Origin: Deferribacter abyssi | GTDB lineage: Bacteria > Chrysiogenota > Deferribacteres > Deferribacterales > Deferribacteraceae | Direction: 5' to 3' | NCBI RefSeq assembly: GCF_049472655.1 | Contig: NZ_JAQNCS010000003.1 | Span: 1 to 64,000, forward strand | DNA: 64,000 bases | Shown: positions 61,235 to 64,000 of the stretch, one piece after another | Position numbering within the stretch: the stretch's first letter is position 1 | Layout: every line of letters begins with the position of its first letter | Position numbers and translations under genes: made by a program | Notes under the pieces: generated by a model | Told to the model about the DNA's origin: nothing | Databases searched by the model: none | Seen by the model: the letters and a program-made list of their open reading frames with translations, nothing else

Positions 61235-62226
61235 TTGATGAAATTTTAGAACTAATAAAACCAGCTCGAAAAATTCTAATTTTAACACACAACAATCCAG
61301 ATCCTGACACCATTGCGTCTGCTTATGGTTTGAAATTTATTTTTCATAGTATATACAAAAAAAGATGTACAATTGCTTATGAAGGGTTGATTGGTAGAGC
61401 TGAAAACAGAGAACTTGTCAAAGAATGTAAAATAGAAATGCATCTTTCCAAAAAGCTTAACTTTTCAAGATATGAAATATTAGTACTTGTTGATTCACAA
61501 CCTACTGCAGGAAATGTTTATATTCCGAAAGGTTTTTTCCCACAAATAGTAATAGACCATCATAATTTTAGAAAAGCAACTACAAAAGCTAAAATTTATG
61601 ACGTTAAGCAAGAAGCTGGATCAACTTCAACAATTATCACTCAATATATGAGGCAACTTGGTTTAGAACCTGATAGATATGTTGCAACAGCACTTTATTA
61701 TGGGATAAAAACTGATACCATAGGTTCAGCAAGAAGTAATTCAAAAACAGATTTAGAAATGATGAGTTTTTTATTACCAAAAATTTCATTGAAGAAACTC
61801 TCTAAAATTGAATCACCTGAATTACCAAAATATTATTTCAAAAATTTAAAAAAAGCTATCGAACAAAGTGAAATAATTGATGATTTAATTTTTTGTAATT
61901 TAGAAGAAGTAAGAAATGCAGACTTGATTGCGGAGACATCAGATTTTCTACTAAGAATGAGAGATATTAAATGGTCTTTTGTAATTGGTAGGATAGATAA
62001 TATATGTTATTTTTCTCTTCGCTGCAAATCTTCAAAAAGAAAAGTAGGAAGTATTGCTTTACAAATTGTAAGAAATTTAGGTACTGGCGGTGGACATATA
62101 AAATCTGCTGGAGGACAAATTCCACTTAATGATAGAGATTATTCTCAAGTCATTGGTATTCTAAGAAAAAGACTATTAAAAAAGCTAGCAATCAAAATCG
62201 ACAAAGTTGACATAAAAAGTATTTGA
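61231..62226 (+). CDS. DHH/DHHA1 family phosphoesterase (NrnA-like)
   Basis: 331-residue DHH protein. Motifs: THNNPDPDTIASAYGLK near residue 19, LVDSQPTAGN near 91, IDHHNFRKA near 109 and the DHHA1 substrate motif GTGGGHIKSAGGQ near 287. This is the arrangement of nanoRNases and pAp phosphatases (NrnA), though the subfamily sometimes reads NPDPD as here instead of NADGD. It likely degrades very short RNA, cyclic dinucleotide products or pAp. Its ATG overlaps the preceding stop. The rubredoxin promoter overlaps its end. Confidence 0.85.
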   Translation: MIDEILELIKPARKILILTHNNPDPDTIASAYGLKFIFHSIYKKRCTIAYEGLIGRAENRELVKECKIEMHLSKKLNFSRYEILVLVDSQPTAGNVYIPKGFFPQIVIDHHNFRKATTKAKIYDVKQEAGSTSTIITQYMRQLGLEPDRYVATALYYGIKTDTIGSARSNSKTDLEMMSFLLPKISLKKLSKIESPELPKYYFKNLKKAIEQSEIIDDLIFCNLEEVRNADLIAETSDFLLRMRDIKWSFVIGRIDNICYFSLRCKSSKRKVGSIALQIVRNLGTGGGHIKSAGGQIPLNDRDYSQVIGILRKRLLKKLAIKIDKVDIKSI

Positions 62227-62250
62227 CATTTCGTTTTTTATAATTATTAT
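62223..62250 (+). promoter_or_regulatory. Promoter of the rubredoxin gene
   Basis: A perfect TTGACA (62223-62228), overlapping the DHH stop codon, is followed after 16 bases by TATTAT (62245-62250). Transcription would start near 62257, just upstream of the AAGGAGG site. Confidence 0.65.
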
Positions 62251-62272
62251 AAATTAGAGCAAGGAGGTGCTT

Positions 62273-62434
62273 ATGAAAAAGTATATATGTACTGTATGTG
62301 GCTGGATTTATGATCCTGAAGTAGGTGATCCTGACAATGGAGTAGAAGCAGGTACTGAATTTGAGAATATTCCAGATGACTGGGTGTGTCCTGAATGTGG
62401 TGCAAGTAAAGAAGCATTTGAGCCTCAAGACTAA
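62273..62434 (+). CDS. Rubredoxin
   Basis: A 53-residue rubredoxin, short enough to be missed by length cutoffs. The four iron ligands are in CTVCGW (residues 6-11) and CPECGA (residues 39-44). GDPDNGV near 18 and the WVCPECG knuckle are characteristic. It carries one electron to partners such as flavodiiron protein. It has a strong ribosome site (AAGGAGG), its own promoter, and a terminator between it and the flavodiiron gene. Confidence 0.97.
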   Translation: MKKYICTVCGWIYDPEVGDPDNGVEAGTEFENIPDDWVCPECGASKEAFEPQD

Positions 62435-62461
62435 AAGGCTATCATCTGATAGCCTTTTTTT
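62433..62461 (+). terminator. Terminator between rubredoxin and flavodiiron genes
   Basis: The stem AAAAGGCTATC pairs with GATAGCCTTTT around a four-base loop and runs into seven T. The stem begins in the rubredoxin stop codon. It likely lets rubredoxin be made in excess over the downstream gene by partial readthrough. Confidence 0.9.
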
Positions 62462-62481
62462 CATATAAAGGAGGATAATAC

Positions 62482-63684
62482 ATGGGTGCTGTTAAAATAA
62501 AAAAAAATATTTATTGGGTTGGTGTGTTTGATCCTGATTTAGAAATTTTCGATATTGTTATACCTACCGAACATGGGACTACTTATAATAGCTATCTGGT
62601 TATAGGTACAGAAAAAAAAGCTTTAATAGAAGCAAATAAAAAAATTTTTACAAATGAATACATAAAAACAATTGAAGAAATATGTCCTATTGAAGAAATA
62701 GATTATATTATCTTAAACCATAATGAACCTGATCATTCAGGCGCCTTACCTGCTATTGTTGAAAAAAATCCTAATATTCAGGTTATCTACTCAAAAACAG
62801 CTAAGTCATTTGTTGATAACATTATTAACAAAGAGTATAACGGCCAAGCTGTAGGCGATGGTGATTTTATAGATCTTGGAGGAAAAACATTAAAGTTTTT
62901 CCATACACCATTTCTTCATTGGCCTGATACAATGTTCACCTATTTAGTTGAAGATAAAATTTTATTCCCTTGCGATTTTCTTGGAGCTCATTATTGTGAT
63001 AAAAATATTTTTAATGATACATTAGAAAATAAAGATGAAGCAATCACTGCATTTAAATTTTATTACAGCATGATAATGAGACCTTATAAAGAGCATATCT
63101 TAAATGCCCTTAAAAAAATTGACAGTTTAGAAATTGAAATAGTTTGTCCTTCACATGGACCTATTTTGAGAGAAAACATAGAATATTATATTAATTTCTA
63201 TAAAGAACAAGCTAATAGATATTATCTCAACAATCCAAACAAACAAATTACTATCGTTTATGGAACTGCTTATGGTAACACAAAAATGTTAGCAGATAAA
63301 ATTAAAGAAGGTATTGAAGAAACTGGTTTAGCAGTAAAGATGTTTGATGCTGCACTAGATAACATGAATGATATTATCGATGAGATAGAATTATCTCATG
63401 GATTGCTTATAGGCTCACCTACTTTGAATGCAAAAGCTGCAAAACCGATTTTTACTCTATTTGCAAATCTAGTTGTACTAAACGTAGCAAACAGAAAAGC
63501 GGGAGCTTTTGGTTCTTATGGTTGGAGCGGTGAAGGTATTAAAATGACTGAAGATATATTGAAAACTATGAGAATGAAATTACCACTTCCAGCATTTAAA
63601 GTAAAAATGACCCCATCAGAAGAAGAATTAAAAAATGCTAAAGAATGGGGACGTGAATTTGCTCTAAAGGTAATTGAAGGCTAA
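62482..63684 (+). CDS. Flavodiiron protein (FprA / rubredoxin:oxygen oxidoreductase type)
   Basis: 400-residue A-type flavoprotein. The metallo-beta-lactamase domain has the diiron motif HNEPDHSG (residues near 79), HW and CDFLGAHYCD near 165, and SHGP near 225. The C-terminal flavodoxin domain starts near 250 (IVYGTAYGNTKMLADKI). Such enzymes reduce oxygen to water or NO to N2O using electrons from rubredoxin, whose gene lies immediately upstream. In an anaerobe this is a protection system against oxygen or nitrosative stress. Which gas is preferred cannot be told from sequence. Confidence 0.95.
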   Translation: MGAVKIKKNIYWVGVFDPDLEIFDIVIPTEHGTTYNSYLVIGTEKKALIEANKKIFTNEYIKTIEEICPIEEIDYIILNHNEPDHSGALPAIVEKNPNIQVIYSKTAKSFVDNIINKEYNGQAVGDGDFIDLGGKTLKFFHTPFLHWPDTMFTYLVEDKILFPCDFLGAHYCDKNIFNDTLENKDEAITAFKFYYSMIMRPYKEHILNALKKIDSLEIEIVCPSHGPILRENIEYYINFYKEQANRYYLNNPNKQITIVYGTAYGNTKMLADKIKEGIEETGLAVKMFDAALDNMNDIIDEIELSHGLLIGSPTLNAKAAKPIFTLFANLVVLNVANRKAGAFGSYGWSGEGIKMTEDILKTMRMKLPLPAFKVKMTPSEEELKNAKEWGREFALKVIEG

Positions 63685-63706
63685 AAAAGGGGGTATCCCC
63701 TTTTTT
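63683..63706. terminator. Bidirectional terminator between flavodiiron and TrkA-type genes
   Basis: AAAAAAGGGG (63683-63692) pairs with CCCCTTTTTT (63697-63706) around a four-base loop, giving a T-run on either strand. It ends the flavodiiron transcript and, in the other direction, the TrkA-type gene ending at 63729. Confidence 0.9.
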
Positions 63707-63728
63707 AATTTAAACTCATCAAAAATTC

Positions 63729-63998
63729 TTAATCACTAAACACTTTTTTTATATTATCTTCTTCCCCAGCCACAACAAGCTCGTCGTTCTCTATAAGTTT
63801 AACACTAGCATCTCTTATTAGTCTAGCATTCCCATCTCTAATTAAAATAATAGCTGTAATATTATATTTCTTTCTTAAATCTATTTCCATCAAAGATTTG
63901 TCAAAAAACTTTGAAGGTACTTTTACTGTTGCAACAGCAGCATCACCACTCAATTCAAAAAAATCAATTATATTAGGTCTTGCAATTTTTTCAGCCAA
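63729..63998 (-). CDS. TrkA/RCK-type potassium channel regulator, C-terminal part (cut by window edge)
   Basis: The last 89 or so codons of a protein entering from beyond 64000. The sequence VATVKVPSKFFDKSLMEIDL, IILIRDGNARLIRDASVKLI and ENDELVVAGEEDNIKKVF is the RCK_C (TrkA_C) domain of Ktr/Trk potassium-uptake regulators. The apparent start is a TTG that is probably an internal Leu codon (preceded by Lys), so the N-terminal nucleotide-binding domain should lie outside. It ends at the shared terminator. Confidence 0.8.
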   Translation of the reverse strand: MAEKIARPNIIDFFELSGDAAVATVKVPSKFFDKSLMEIDLRKKYNITAIILIRDGNARLIRDASVKLIENDELVVAGEEDNIKKVFSD

Positions 63999-64000
63999 CT

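Noticed and set aside
62192..62464. A 90-codon antisense ORF at 62.2-62.5 kb
   Set aside because: It covers the complete rubredoxin gene, its promoter and terminator; it is a shadow.

Overview
The window is low-GC, densely packed bacterial chromosome: about 64 protein genes, no intergenic stretch longer than about 265 bases, and no tRNA, rRNA, CRISPR array or insertion sequence that I can see. The organism is a Gram-negative, flagellated bacterium with an anaerobic metabolism. It has LptD for lipopolysaccharide export, FliD/FliS, an indolepyruvate:ferredoxin oxidoreductase, rubredoxin with a flavodiiron protein, and cobalamin adenosylation. Gene content and AT-rich codon use resemble Deferribacterota (Deferribacter-like). 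That placement is inference, not a database result.

Layout. 1-10.9 kb (minus): a YhaN/SbcC-like and SbcD-like pair, a DUF151 bifunctional nuclease, miaB, two envelope proteins of unknown role and a fused FAD/Fe-S D-lactate (glycolate) dehydrogenase-like enzyme. 11-17.6 kb (plus): the pyrR-pyrB-pyrC operon behind an attenuator-like leader, a lone oligopeptide-type ABC ATPase, cysS and a nucleotide-sugar epimerase. 17.8-23 kb (minus): a YbhGFSR-type ABC-2 exporter. 23-36.6 kb (minus): pfkA-DUF6485-pduO-yqeY-cvpA-mutS2, queC, and a long run dut-tsaB-rimI-DUF465-metK-ahcY-sthA-like-plsC-folK-cytidylate-kinase-like. 36.6-45.8 kb (minus): the classical rimP-nusA-ylxRQ-infB-ylxP-rbfA-truB-rpsO-pnp operon, closed by a strong symmetric terminator. 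46-54.9 kb (minus): fliD-fliS and two small unknown genes behind a sigma-28-type promoter, a LOG protein, and iorAB flanked by PHP phosphoesterases. 55-63.7 kb (plus): accD-folC-lptD-epimerase-secreted protein-DHH phosphoesterase, then rubredoxin and flavodiiron protein. The right edge cuts a TrkA-type gene (minus).

Points that a routine annotation would miss. (1) truB carries an in-frame TGA at codon 45, exactly where the family has a conserved Gly; the fragment with the catalytic Asp lies upstream of the stop. (2) folC has no ATG/GTG/TTG before its P-loop; it must start at CTG or ATT overlapping the accD stop. (3) The pyr operon has a short leader ORF reading through a perfect terminator, an arrangement like the E. 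coli pyrBI attenuator, although the operon also encodes PyrR. (4) A perfect terminator lies about 20 bases before rimP, placed to attenuate the nusA operon. (5) Two enzymes appear to have lost catalytic residues: an SthA-like flavoprotein without redox cysteines and an extended-SDR epimerase without the Tyr/Lys pair. I did not find a clearly novel multi-gene system; most of the window is core genome.
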